DNA of 64,000 bases from a gamma proteobacterium SCGC AAA168-P09 (GCA_000385055.1 ARRL01000001.1:1-64000), one strand, 5' to 3'; numbered from the stretch's first letter, positions 54,861 to 62,391 are shown. Numbers and translations: made by a program. The notes: generated by a model not told the origin, from the sequence alone.

Positions 54861-55274
54861 ATGAGTACTATCAAGATCAACATAGTTTCTTCAAGCGAGG
54901 AGATTTATTCCGGAGAGGCTACTATGGTTTATGCAACCGGAACTCTTGGTGAGCTTGGTATTGCTCCTGGACATACACCCTTATTAACAGGACTGGCTGC
55001 AGGACCGGTTAGGGTTCAAAACGGATCAGAAGAAGAGGCATTTTTTTGCTCTGGCGGGTTTTTAGAAGTTCAGCCAGATTTAGTAACTGTTTTATCTGAT
55101 ACAGCTGAGAGAGCTGAGAGTCTTGATGAGTCAGAAGCCCTAAAGGCAAAAGAAGCTGCTGAAAAAGAGCTAGCAAATAAAGATGCAAGCCTTGATTATG
55201 CTAAAGCTTCCGCTCAGCTAGCCGAAGCAGTTGCTAGATTAAAAACTATTCAAAAATTACGCAAAAACCAGTAA
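54861..55274 (+). CDS. atpC: ATP synthase F1 subunit epsilon
   Basis: 137-residue regulatory subunit: N-terminal beta sandwich (VYATGTLGELGIAPGHTPLLTGL, FFCSGGFLEVQPDLVTVLSDTAER) and C-terminal two-helix domain that can inhibit hydrolysis. Last gene of the atp operon; glmU follows after 26 bases. Confidence 0.97.
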   Translation: MSTIKINIVSSSEEIYSGEATMVYATGTLGELGIAPGHTPLLTGLAAGPVRVQNGSEEEAFFCSGGFLEVQPDLVTVLSDTAERAESLDESEALKAKEAAEKELANKDASLDYAKASAQLAEAVARLKTIQKLRKNQ

Positions 55275-55300
55275 GGTAGTCATTTAACCTTTAATTTATT

Positions 55301-56656
55301 GTGAGCGTACATACCATAGTTCTTGCAGCCGGAGAGGGCTCAAGGATGAAATCAAAAAGAGCTAAATCCCTTCAAAGGATTGGCGGCACAAGCATGCTGC
55401 ATAAAATTTGTACAACAGCAGGAAAGATAAGCCCCAAAATTACATTAGTTGTTGGCTTTGACCAAGACTCTGTAATTAAAGAAGCAAATGAATATAATCT
55501 AGAAATAAGCATTGCGGAACAACCAAAAGCAATTGGAACAGGTGATGCGGTTAAGTGCGGACTAACTCAGGTTGAAAAAGAATCAAAGGTGCTGGTTTTA
55601 TATGGAGATGTTCCTCTTATACAAGAAGATACTCTTCGAAAATTAATAGAAACATCCGATGACTCCCTATCAATACTGACAACCGTCTTAGATAATCCAT
55701 ATGGTTATGGAAGGGTTGCTAAAGACGACAGCGGAAATGCTTTATCTATAGTTGAAGAGAAAGATGCAACAGATGTAGAAAGAGAAATAAATGAAATATT
55801 TACAGGCGTTTTGTGCGGGCCCAAGTCTCTTTTAGATGAGGGCTTATCAATAATTAATAATAATAATGCCGTCGGAGAGTATTACCTTACAGATTTAATT
55901 TCAATAATTAATGAAAAAGGGTATAAAATTAAAACACATGAAGCATCTAACAACGAAGTAAAGGGTGCTAATAATAAGGCTGAATTAGCTGAGCTAGAGG
56001 CACTATACAGAGACATGAAAGCACAGGATTTAATCGACAATGGCGTTACTGTTGCAGACCCGTCAAGGTTGGATGTCAGGGGTGACGTTCAGACAGGCAA
56101 TGATTGCTCAATAGATGTTAATGTAATACTAGAAGGCAATATCATTCTTGGAGATAACGTATCTATTGGAGCAAATACGATACTAAAGAATGCAACAATA
56201 GGCAGCGATACAAAAATTGAGGCTTTTTCTCACATAGATCAAGCAATGATTGGTTCAAACTGTGTCATAGGCCCATATGCCAGACTAAGAGAGGGCAGCC
56301 AAATTGAAAATTCTGCTAAAGTTGGAAATTTTGTAGAAACAAAAAACTCAACACTGGGCGAAGGCTCAAAAGCTAATCATTTTACTTATCTTGGCGATAC
56401 AGAAGTCGGTAAATCAACCAATATTGGTGCAGGAACGATAACTTGTAACTATGACGGCACTAAGAAACATAAAACATCCATAGGGGATGACAGCTTTATT
56501 GGGAGTAACACAGCACTCGTCGCACCAGTAACAGTTGGTTCAAATGCAACCGTTGCAGCAGGCTCTGTAATCACTAAAGATGTTCCAGATAATGGGCTGG
56601 GTGTGGCAAGGAGCAAACAAAACAATAAAGAAAATTGGTCTAAGAAAAAGGATTAA
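55301..56656 (+). CDS. glmU: Bifunctional GlmU (GlcN-1-P acetyltransferase / UDP-GlcNAc pyrophosphorylase)
   Basis: Makes UDP-GlcNAc for peptidoglycan and LPS. The N-terminal uridyltransferase has LAAGEGSRMKSKRAKSL and YGDVPLI; the C-terminal left-handed beta helix shows hexapeptide repeats with the acetyltransferase His in ANHFTYLGD, and GAGTITCNYDGTKKH. 451 residues from a GTG start. It precedes glmS, the enzyme two steps earlier in the pathway, by 2 bases. Confidence 0.97.
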   Translation: MSVHTIVLAAGEGSRMKSKRAKSLQRIGGTSMLHKICTTAGKISPKITLVVGFDQDSVIKEANEYNLEISIAEQPKAIGTGDAVKCGLTQVEKESKVLVLYGDVPLIQEDTLRKLIETSDDSLSILTTVLDNPYGYGRVAKDDSGNALSIVEEKDATDVEREINEIFTGVLCGPKSLLDEGLSIINNNNAVGEYYLTDLISIINEKGYKIKTHEASNNEVKGANNKAELAELEALYRDMKAQDLIDNGVTVADPSRLDVRGDVQTGNDCSIDVNVILEGNIILGDNVSIGANTILKNATIGSDTKIEAFSHIDQAMIGSNCVIGPYARLREGSQIENSAKVGNFVETKNSTLGEGSKANHFTYLGDTEVGKSTNIGAGTITCNYDGTKKHKTSIGDDSFIGSNTALVAPVTVGSNATVAAGSVITKDVPDNGLGVARSKQNNKENWSKKKD

Positions 56657-56658
56657 AT

Positions 56659-58485
56659 ATGTGTGGGATTATAGCTGCGGCATCAACTAGAAATGTCGGA
56701 AAACTGCTAGTTCAAGGGCTCCATAAAATGGAGTACAGAGGATATGACTCTGCTGGAATCGCGCTTCACCAAGAAAACTCTATTGCACACCTTCGAAGTG
56801 TTGGTAAAGTTCAGCTGCTTGAAGAGAAGATGATTGAGGAGAAGCCAAAAAGCAAACTTGGCATAGCTCATACAAGATGGGCAACCCACGGCGAGCCTTC
56901 AGAAGCAAATGCTCATCCTCATAAATCAAAAGAATCTGTTTATATAGTCCACAACGGGATTATTGAAAATTATGTGGAACTTAAAGAATCTTTGATTGCC
57001 AAGGGATACGATTTCACATCCCAAACAGACTCTGAACTTATAGCTCATTTGCTTGATTTTTTTATCAACAAAGGCAATTCAATGATCGAAGCTATGTATC
57101 TTGCAAAAGAAAAATTAGATGGAGCATATGCTATAGCAGCAATCGATCTGAAAGATAATTCAAATTTAGTTGTAGCAAGAAACAAGTCACCACTTTTGAT
57201 TGGCCTTGGAACAGATGAAATGTTTGCAGCCTCAGACCCTCTGGCAATAGCCCAACTTACTAATGACTTTATTTTTCTAGAAGACGGCGATGTTGCATCC
57301 ATATCAGCAGAAGAATATAAAATTTATGATTCGTCAAAAGCAGAAGTCACAAGAGATGTAACTCATATAGATATTTCGAGCCAAGCCACCTCTAAAGGCG
57401 ACTTTAGGCATTTTATGGAAAAAGAAATCTATGAGCAGCCCGAGGCAGTATCAAGCACTATCGATGGAAGAATTGGTGGTGAAGATGTTTTAGACAATAT
57501 TTTTGGCCTTGGCTCTAGTGATCTTTTTTCAAAGGTTGAACGCATTCAAATCGTTGCTTGTGGAACCAGCCTTCATGCGGGTAGAGTTGCTGCCAACTGG
57601 TTTTCTTCAATAGCTGAGTTGCCCTGCCAAATAGATTATGCAAGCGAGTATAGGTATAGAAACCCTCACGTAGACAAGAACTCATTACTTATAACCATTT
57701 CTCAATCTGGAGAAACAGCAGACACACTGGCAGCACTTAATTACGCAAGGGAAAAAGATTATTTAGCTTCTTTAACTATTTGTAATGTTCCAACAAGTTC
57801 TCTTGCAAGAGAATCAGATTTTTCATTATTTACTAATGCCGGCCCTGAGATAGGAGTTGCTTCAACAAAAGCTTTTACAACTCAATTAGCCGGACTAATG
57901 TTGCTTGCACTTTCATTGGCTAAAAGCAGAAATTTAAACCCTCTTTTAAGAGGAAGAATTATTAAAGCACTAAGGCTTCTTCCCGAAACCATTGCAGAAG
58001 CACTTCTTTGTAAAGAAAAAATGATTGAAATAGCACCGAGTATTGCTAACAAAGATAATGCATTATTTTTAGGAAGAGGTATCTTTTATCCCATTGCAAA
58101 GGAGGGCGCCTTAAAGCTTAAAGAAATTTCCTACATACATGCTGAGGCTTATCCAGCTGGTGAATTAAAACATGGTCCACTAGCACTTATTGATGAAAAT
58201 ATGCCCGTTATAGCTTTAGCTCCAGAAAGTGAAATAGCAGAAAAATTAATCTCAAATCTTGAGGAAGTAAAAGCGAGGGGCGGCACTTTATATGTTTTTG
58301 CAGACCCATCAGTCAATATGGATGTGAAGGCAGGACATTTAATTCATATGCCAAAATGTGATTTCTTTATGACTCCAATCGTTTATAACATCCCGCTTCA
58401 AATACTGTCTTATGAAGTTGCTCTATTAAGAGGGACCGACATTGATCAGCCAAGGAATCTAGCTAAATCAGTCACTGTTGAATAA
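56659..58485 (+). CDS. glmS: Glutamine-fructose-6-phosphate aminotransferase
   Basis: Makes glucosamine-6-phosphate, the committed step to amino sugars. The N-terminal glutaminase begins at the nucleophile Cys2 (MCGIIAA), HTRWATHGEPSEANAHPH and HNGIIENY follow, and the isomerase half has two SIS domains (ISQSGETADT; EGALKLKEISYIHAEAYPAGELKHGP). It ends AKSVTVE, the usual bacterial C-terminus. The last 18 bases (58468-58485) recur five times downstream. glmS 3' ends are a known integration site for Tn7-type elements. Confidence 0.98.
   Translation: MCGIIAAASTRNVGKLLVQGLHKMEYRGYDSAGIALHQENSIAHLRSVGKVQLLEEKMIEEKPKSKLGIAHTRWATHGEPSEANAHPHKSKESVYIVHNGIIENYVELKESLIAKGYDFTSQTDSELIAHLLDFFINKGNSMIEAMYLAKEKLDGAYAIAAIDLKDNSNLVVARNKSPLLIGLGTDEMFAASDPLAIAQLTNDFIFLEDGDVASISAEEYKIYDSSKAEVTRDVTHIDISSQATSKGDFRHFMEKEIYEQPEAVSSTIDGRIGGEDVLDNIFGLGSSDLFSKVERIQIVACGTSLHAGRVAANWFSSIAELPCQIDYASEYRYRNPHVDKNSLLITISQSGETADTLAALNYAREKDYLASLTICNVPTSSLARESDFSLFTNAGPEIGVASTKAFTTQLAGLMLLALSLAKSRNLNPLLRGRIIKALRLLPETIAEALLCKEKMIEIAPSIANKDNALFLGRGIFYPIAKEGALKLKEISYIHAEAYPAGELKHGPLALIDENMPVIALAPESEIAEKLISNLEEVKARGGTLYVFADPSVNMDVKAGHLIHMPKCDFFMTPIVYNIPLQILSYEVALLRGTDIDQPRNLAKSVTVE
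58468..58485 (+). repeat. Native glmS 3'-terminal att-like sequence (copy 0)
   Basis: TCA GTC ACT GTT GAA TAA encodes Ser-Val-Thr-Val-Glu-stop at the end of glmS. It is the reference for the five downstream copies and the probable attachment core in current use. Confidence 0.8.
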
Positions 58486-58569
58486 AAAATTTTTCCTGGT
58501 TGGTCAGAAAAAACTCAAAACGTTTAAAAATAAAACCTACACAAAAGTTACTGAAACTTTTAGAATAAA

Positions 58570-58779
58570 TTGATGAAAAAAATTAAAGATTCAATAAACC
58601 AAGACTTAGCAACAAACAAGTTAAGTGTTTTTACTGCCTTAGTAATAAACACACTGTTATTAACTTCAAACACTAGAGATGATGCTTTTAACGAAATTAT
58701 TTTTTGGATTTGTTTAATTTTGGAGGCATTAATCATTTTTTACTTTTTAACAATGATCTATTACAAAGTTAAAAAATAA
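58570..58779 (+). CDS. Small two-helix membrane protein, unknown
   Basis: 69 residues, not recognised. A charged N-terminus (MMKKIKDSINQDLATNK) precedes two hydrophobic segments (residues ~20-33 and ~43-64), with a basic tail (YYKVKK). Its stop overlaps the next mini-gene start (TAATG). It is the only full-size gene in the first module after glmS, and AT-rich composition resembles the other island cargo. Confidence 0.5.
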   Translation: MMKKIKDSINQDLATNKLSVFTALVINTLLLTSNTRDDAFNEIIFWICLILEALIIFYFLTMIYYKVKK

Positions 58780-58877
58780 TGGAAGAGAAATACATTAAGT
58801 TTTACAAAACCTTTCACAAAAAGTTCAAAAATGACAAAAATCTAATTCACTGTTTGTATCTACTCAGTGACTGTTGA
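58779..58877 (+). CDS. Mini-gene MEEKYI-1 (32 residues)
   Basis: Short ORF overlapping the upstream membrane gene stop by 1 base. Its first 20 residues match the mini-gene at 61153 at 15 positions. Seven of the matching codons differ only synonymously, which argues for selection on the peptide. The peptide is basic and aromatic (FYKTFHKKFKN). The end runs into glmS-end copy 1 in another frame. Function unknown. Confidence 0.45.
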   Translation: MEEKYIKFYKTFHKKFKNDKNLIHCLYLLSDC

Positions 58878-58881
58878 ATAG
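58864..58881 (+). repeat. glmS 3'-end copy 1
   Basis: TCA GTG ACT GTT GAA TAG encodes Ser-Val-Thr-Val-Glu-stop. It differs from native glmS by GTC to GTG and TAA to TAG, both silent. It lies 378 bases beyond the glmS stop, same orientation. Confidence 0.75.
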
Positions 58882-58906
58882 AGTCAACAGGGGGGTTTAT
58901 AGAACC
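58881..58906 (+). repeat. Inverted end repeat, left (G-run)
   Basis: GAGTCAACAGGGGGG then TTTATAGAACC. Its reverse complement matches the right-hand repeats at 63774-63800 (ATGGTTCTATAAACCCCCC core shared) and, more shortly, 60872-60892. It directly follows glmS-end copy 1. Confidence 0.7.
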
Positions 58907-58907
58907 A

Positions 58908-59246
58908 TCAACTTAAACTTCTTTTTTTCAGAAGATATAGTCCCGCAAAAAAATCATAAAAAATGCATATGATTTCATAGAAAGGAATCATGTATGAATC
59001 TTCAATAAAAAAGAAGTAAAGCAAATCAAAAACCACATGAAATAAATATGCTGAGGATAAGAGCAAAAGACCAACATTTTCTTTAATTAAGAAATAAATG
59101 CCAACCAATAAAAACGGCAACCCATAAATAAAGTCTCTTAGAAATACATCACAAGAATCTAACAAAGCACCTGCGAAATAAATTAATGGCAGAAAAATAA
59201 ATGTGTTCTTTAAAAACTTAATAATCATTTTTTCAGTCTGATTCAT
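58908..59246 (-). CDS. Membrane protein of the desaturase operon, unknown
   Basis: 112 residues with about three or four hydrophobic helices (FIFLPLIYFAGALL; FIYGLPFLLVGIYFLI; VGLLLLSSAYLFHVVFDLLYFFF; IICIFYDFFAGLYLL). No family recognised. It overlaps the TetR gene by 14 bases, and ends next to the left inverted repeat, so it is the last gene of the operon and the edge of the module. Confidence 0.6.
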   Translation of the reverse strand: MNQTEKMIIKFLKNTFIFLPLIYFAGALLDSCDVFLRDFIYGLPFLLVGIYFLIKENVGLLLLSSAYLFHVVFDLLYFFFIEDSYMIPFYEIICIFYDFFAGLYLLKKRSLS

Positions 59247-59847
59247 AAATAGAATCCATTATTTCTTTGGACTCATTGCTTAAATATGGATAGAAACTTT
59301 TTATTAGAAGATTAATGCCTTTTTTTCTTAGGTATAGATTGGATTTAGATGGATATTTTTTCATAGAATAATCCAACCAATGCCTTCCAATTATCAATGA
59401 TATTTCTACAACATTGTCTATATCATTATCATCAAGAATTAATACCCCATGATTTCTTGCATGAATTATTGTTTTCTTTGCCCACTCATCTATTTCTAAA
59501 TTTATATCAACCAATCTTTTATACAGTTTAGGATTATCTTTCGAAAATTGCTCAAAAGAATCCCGCATAAGATATCTATAATCCCAAAGAACTTCGTAAA
59601 TGCTAAACAGTCCTAGTATTAAATCTTTTGGGTCATTGCTTTCTGAATGAATTCGTTGTTTTTTAAAAGAATCTAGAAATAGTTCTGTATGAACTGAAAC
59701 CAAATCGTTCTTTGAATTAAAGTGATACCAAAGGGAACCCTCAAGAACATCTGATTTTTTTGCAATTAAGTTAGTTGTAGATAACTCAAAGGTGCTGCCA
59801 TTAAAAAGAGACAAACTTTCTTGAATTATTTTTTCTTTAGTCTTCAT
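59233..59847 (-). CDS. TetR/AcrR family transcriptional regulator
   Basis: 204 residues. The N-terminal HTH (residues ~1-50) has KEKIIQESLSLFNGSTFELSTTNLIAKKSDVLEGSLWYHFNSK in the TetR pattern, with YHFNSKNDLV the typical end of the recognition helix. The C-terminal ligand domain is helical and unassigned. It overlaps the desaturase gene by 4 bases. Two tandem palindromes in the operon promoter are the likely operators, so it probably represses its own operon and responds to a lipid-like ligand. Confidence 0.9.
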   Translation of the reverse strand: MKTKEKIIQESLSLFNGSTFELSTTNLIAKKSDVLEGSLWYHFNSKNDLVSVHTELFLDSFKKQRIHSESNDPKDLILGLFSIYEVLWDYRYLMRDSFEQFSKDNPKLYKRLVDINLEIDEWAKKTIIHARNHGVLILDDNDIDNVVEISLIIGRHWLDYSMKKYPSKSNLYLRKKGINLLIKSFYPYLSNESKEIMDSIYESD

Positions 59848-60689
59848 ATATTTTTAAGAGGTCTATGGTCAAAAATTCTCACAATAGGGGTCTTCTTTAT
59901 TCTCATGCTTGGTTCTATTTTTTCAAATACTTTTCTGTAATTATAAAAGGGTATTCTTGGAAATAGATGATGAATCGCATGTAAATTTTGTTGGAATATA
60001 AAATTTTCAAACCATTGAATTGGAAACAACTGTATATTTGTGTCTCTCCATCTCTCTGAATTTTTATAAGGTTTATGTGGTAAATAACTTAGGAGATAAA
60101 TTGTTAAAAAGGCACCACCAAACCATCCAAAAAATAACACAGGGATACTAATTAATCCTGTAAAAAAAACAAAAGAGACTCTCCAACCTACACTCAAAAT
60201 AATTTCTGCTTTTGTGTAATTATTCATTACAAAGGTGTTCTGTGTCTTGATAACCTGAATTGTTGATTTGTAAAAATCCTTTGGAGACCTAAATAAGTTT
60301 TGTATATGAACATCAGGGTCATCATCTTTGTTTGTATTCTTGTGATGTGAAAAGTGTTCTTTTTGATGAGAGGTAAATGGTATAGCAATTATGGGTGCCA
60401 TTAGATAACCAATTAACCTATCTAACCATTTAAGTTTTGAATTATTTCCACCAATATTTCCGTGCACTGCTTCATGCAATGGGATGTAAGAAGCAAAGGT
60501 TATACCTATAAGAAAAAACACAGTTAACAATGGTGATAGGTGTTTGGTTGCAAATAAAAACAAAACAGTGGAGTAAATTAAAACCACCAATAATGATAAA
60601 ACTATTGTTGGGATTGCCACATGTCCTGAATGTTCTTTGGATATTACCAATGCTTCTCTATTTAACTTTTTATCTAAATCGTTGTTCAT
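59844..60689 (-). CDS. Membrane fatty-acid desaturase / hydroxylase-like protein
   Basis: 281-residue di-iron membrane oxygenase. The three His boxes are HEAVHG (~91), HQKEHFSHHKN (~128) and QNLHAIHHLFP (~234), with four hydrophobic helices around them. This set fits fatty-acid desaturases and carotenoid-hydroxylase-like relatives; the substrate is not readable. It is first in the operon desaturase-TetR-membrane protein and sits on the accessory module after glmS, so membrane lipid adjustment is a plausible cargo function. Confidence 0.88.
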   Translation of the reverse strand: MNNDLDKKLNREALVISKEHSGHVAIPTIVLSLLVVLIYSTVLFLFATKHLSPLLTVFFLIGITFASYIPLHEAVHGNIGGNNSKLKWLDRLIGYLMAPIIAIPFTSHQKEHFSHHKNTNKDDDPDVHIQNLFRSPKDFYKSTIQVIKTQNTFVMNNYTKAEIILSVGWRVSFVFFTGLISIPVLFFGWFGGAFLTIYLLSYLPHKPYKNSERWRDTNIQLFPIQWFENFIFQQNLHAIHHLFPRIPFYNYRKVFEKIEPSMRIKKTPIVRIFDHRPLKNI

Positions 60690-60702
60690 ATTTAACCTTT
60701 AT

Positions 60703-60718
60703 TTGGGTAATTGCCCAA
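60703..60718. promoter_or_regulatory. TetR operator O1
   Basis: TTGGGTAATTGCCCAA, a 16-bp near-palindrome just downstream of the -10 element and 14 bases from the desaturase ATG. Centre-to-centre distance to O2 is 22 bp, two helical turns. Confidence 0.8.
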
Positions 60719-60748
60719 ATTATATTGGGTAACTACCCAAATAGTCAA
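60719..60748 (-). promoter_or_regulatory. Promoter of the desaturase-tetR operon
   Basis: Minus strand: TTGACT (60743-60748), 18-base spacer, perfect TATAAT (60719-60724). The spacer is filled by operator O2. AAAGG (60696-60700) is the ribosome binding site. Confidence 0.8.
60725..60740. promoter_or_regulatory. TetR operator O2
   Basis: TTGGGTAACTACCCAA with 7-bp perfect arms. It lies wholly between the -35 and -10 hexamers, so binding would block RNA polymerase. Confidence 0.82.
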
Positions 60749-60777
60749 GAACTTAATAATTATTAAAAGTATTCAAT

Positions 60778-60804
60778 AAAAAGAGGGGATACCTCTTTTT
60801 TTAT
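60778..60804. terminator. Bidirectional rho-independent terminator
   Basis: Nine-bp arms AAAAAGAGG (60778-60786) and CCTCTTTTT (60792-60800) around GGATA; T-runs on either strand. It insulates the desaturase promoter from the downstream modules. Confidence 0.75.
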
Positions 60805-60871
60805 AAAAGGGATATCATTACGGTAGTGAAAATGAGGTCGATTTGTAGTAACCCTAACAGTGAAGGTAAAG

Positions 60872-60892
60872 AAACCCCCCCCTGTTGAACTC
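60872..60892 (+). repeat. Inverted end repeat, right (C-run)
   Basis: AAACCCCCCCC TGTTGAACTC, the inverse of the left repeat at 58881 over ~19 bases, directly before glmS-end copy 2. With the left end it brackets the desaturase operon. Confidence 0.65.
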
Positions 60893-60894
60893 AG

Positions 60895-60912
60895 TCAGTG
60901 ACTGTCGAGTAA
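60895..60912 (+). repeat. glmS 3'-end copy 2
   Basis: TCA GTG ACT GTC GAG TAA encodes Ser-Val-Thr-Val-Glu-stop with three silent differences from native glmS. Confidence 0.75.
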
Positions 60913-60941
60913 GTTCAAACAGAGAATTAGAAAGGTAGAAT

Positions 60942-61112
60942 ATGCTTGAAATGAAGGAAGAATGTTTAGTTTGTGCCGTTAAGTTATTAAATGATTCTTT
61001 GGCATATATTTGTTCTTTTGAGTGCACGTATTGCCAGTCATGCGCAGAAGATCATAACCACGTCTGTAAAAATTGTGGAGGAGAACTAAAAGAAAGACCT
61101 AAAAGACAATAG
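60942..61112 (+). CDS. DUF1272 zinc-ribbon protein
   Basis: 56 residues with CLVC near the start, CSFECTYCQSC in the middle and HVCKNCGGEL near the end, the arrangement of DUF1272 proteins (CxxC, CTFECTFCxxC, CPNCGGEL). A compact zinc-binding fold with two metal sites is expected; function is unknown. AAAGG lies 8 bases upstream. It is the sole clear gene of its module. Confidence 0.85.
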   Translation: MLEMKEECLVCAVKLLNDSLAYICSFECTYCQSCAEDHNHVCKNCGGELKERPKRQ

Positions 61113-61152
61113 TTTGTAACGAACTTGGTCTTTTCAAAATTCGAAAATAACT

Positions 61153-61281
61153 ATGGAAGAAAAGTATATAAACTTTTATAAAATGTTTGATAAGAGGTTT
61201 AAAAATAACAAAAAATCTTATTCTCTGTTCAAAACCAATCAGTCACGGTGGAGTAAATTTAAACGACAATTAATTTTATGA
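61153..61281 (+). CDS. Mini-gene MEEKYI-2 (42 residues)
   Basis: Paralogue of the mini-gene at 58779: 15 of the first 20 residues are identical with seven synonymous codon differences. It carries a basic tail (SRWSKFKRQL) that reads through glmS-end copy 3 in another frame, and its TGA overlaps the ATG of the next membrane gene (ATGA). The distance from its ATG to the glmS-end copy is 86 bases, against 85 in the first unit. Function unknown. Confidence 0.48.
   Translation: MEEKYINFYKMFDKRFKNNKKSYSLFKTNQSRWSKFKRQLIL
61239..61256 (+). repeat. glmS 3'-end copy 3
   Basis: TCA GTC ACG GTG GAG TAA encodes Ser-Val-Thr-Val-Glu-stop, three silent differences from native glmS. Confidence 0.75.
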
Positions 61282-61526
61282 AAATAATTAGTAAGATAAT
61301 TACATTATTAACCACCGCAATAATGATGCTTATTTTGGTTGGTCTAGTGTTCTCTTCAAGCGTAAGAAACAATTTATTAGATCTCTCTGAAAATCTTTAT
61401 AACGCAGGTCCTGTGGGGGTGTTAGTCGCCATTTGGCTGATCTGGTCCTTTTCCACTACACCAAAAACACTAAAGAAACTTTTTAAGGCAAAAGGTCTTA
61501 ATTCTAGGTTTTGGAAGGATTTGTAA
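61278..61526 (+). CDS. Small membrane protein, unknown
   Basis: 82 residues with two hydrophobic helices (residues ~7-26 and ~44-58) and a basic C-terminus (KTLKKLFKAKGLNSRFWK). No family recognised. It overlaps the mini-gene stop by 4 bases, implying translational coupling. Confidence 0.5.
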   Translation: MKIISKIITLLTTAIMMLILVGLVFSSSVRNNLLDLSENLYNAGPVGVLVAIWLIWSFSTTPKTLKKLFKAKGLNSRFWKDL

Positions 61527-61543
61527 TTGTTGTTTAAATTTAG

Positions 61544-61561
61544 TCCGTTACTGTTGAATAA
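61544..61561 (+). repeat. glmS 3'-end copy 4
   Basis: TCC GTT ACT GTT GAA TAA encodes Ser-Val-Thr-Val-Glu-stop, two silent differences from native glmS. Confidence 0.72.
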
Positions 61562-61604
61562 AGAAAGGTTTCTCGGTTGATTAAAAAAAAGTAAAATTAA
61601 AATC

Positions 61605-61808
61605 ATGAAAAATTTATTATCAAAATATGGTAAACATTTTTGGTATTTGCCACTAGTTGTAAGTTTGTGGTCATGGTGGGCATTCTTCTCTTTGCCCATG
61701 CAATTAAGGGATATTTGGTCTCCACTCTTTCTTTCTGCATTTGCTTATTATTTCTTTCTAAAGTGCACCGGAAGACTCACTGACAAAGATGATCCCTTTG
61801 TAGAATGA
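61605..61808 (+). CDS. Small membrane protein, unknown
   Basis: 67 residues with two hydrophobic segments rich in Trp and Phe (WYLPLVVSLWSWWAFF; SPLFLSAFAYYFFL) and an acidic end (TDKDDPFVE). Not recognised. First gene of the last module. Confidence 0.45.
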   Translation: MKNLLSKYGKHFWYLPLVVSLWSWWAFFSLPMQLRDIWSPLFLSAFAYYFFLKCTGRLTDKDDPFVE

Positions 61809-62154
61809 TTAGCAAAATATAAAAATGAATAAATTACTCACATTTATTAAGAACCGAGAATTTGAAATAATAATAGGTGTTGGGACTGTTTATAAAATCT
61901 TAGATAAGGTTGCGTGACAAAAGGTTTTTTACTTCGAGTCACGCACTGAAAATCCTTCTTAGAGCATTGATTTTAAAGAAAAAAATTGTGGTTCTTAGAT
62001 GAATAAATTACCTGATATTATTAGTAATATAAACATAATAACTATAGAGACTATGGGTAAATATTTTTTCATTACTTAGAGTTTAGACCAAATAGAAGGA
62101 CTTATGAAGTGTGAGGGTATTTAAGAAAGTTAGATAAAGGTAAACAGGAAGACA
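61809..62154. other. Intergenic stretch with a hairpin and two very short ORFs
   Basis: 346 bases without a gene I can support. Two short frames both start MNKL (61824, 30 codons; 61999, 26 codons) and are probably chance or decayed. An 8-bp stem TGCGTGAC (61911-61918) / GTCACGCA (61938-61945) with a 19-base loop could be an RNA hairpin or decayed element. AGGAAG just before 62155 serves the next gene. Confidence 0.4.
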
Positions 62155-62391
62155 ATGAAGAAGTTTAAAACAATCTATTTTATCTATGATGCAGATGGTG
62201 GATTGTGGAATGAAATCAAATATTGGTATAAGAAGAATATTAAAAAAGAACGCAGTCCATGTGAACTGTGTGATATTTCTCACAGCAAATACTTCGTCAG
62301 ATTAGAATGGTTGCAATTCATCAGAGAACTTAAAAGAGAATACAAAGTGAGGGTATTGCATCGAAATGAGATTCCCAAAAATATTCAATAA
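62155..62391 (+). CDS. Conserved unknown protein with CxxC, 5' part of a probable frameshifted gene
   Basis: 78 residues beginning KKFKTIYFIYDADGGLWNEIKYWYKK, with SPCELCDISHS near residue 34. A DADG start followed by CxxC-DI-H suggests a small redox- or metal-binding family. I do not know its function. The frame ends at TAA, but the -1 frame continues with a plausible C-terminal half (next entry), so the gene is likely broken at an A-run (62390-62395). Confidence 0.5.
   Translation: MKKFKTIYFIYDADGGLWNEIKYWYKKNIKKERSPCELCDISHSKYFVRLEWLQFIRELKREYKVRVLHRNEIPKNIQ

Noticed and set aside
58535-58570. AAAGTTACTGAAACTTTTAGAATAAA as another glmS-end copy
   Set aside because: It resembles GTT ACT .. 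GAA TAA loosely but needs internal insertions and does not encode SVTVE, so chance similarity in AT-rich DNA is more likely.
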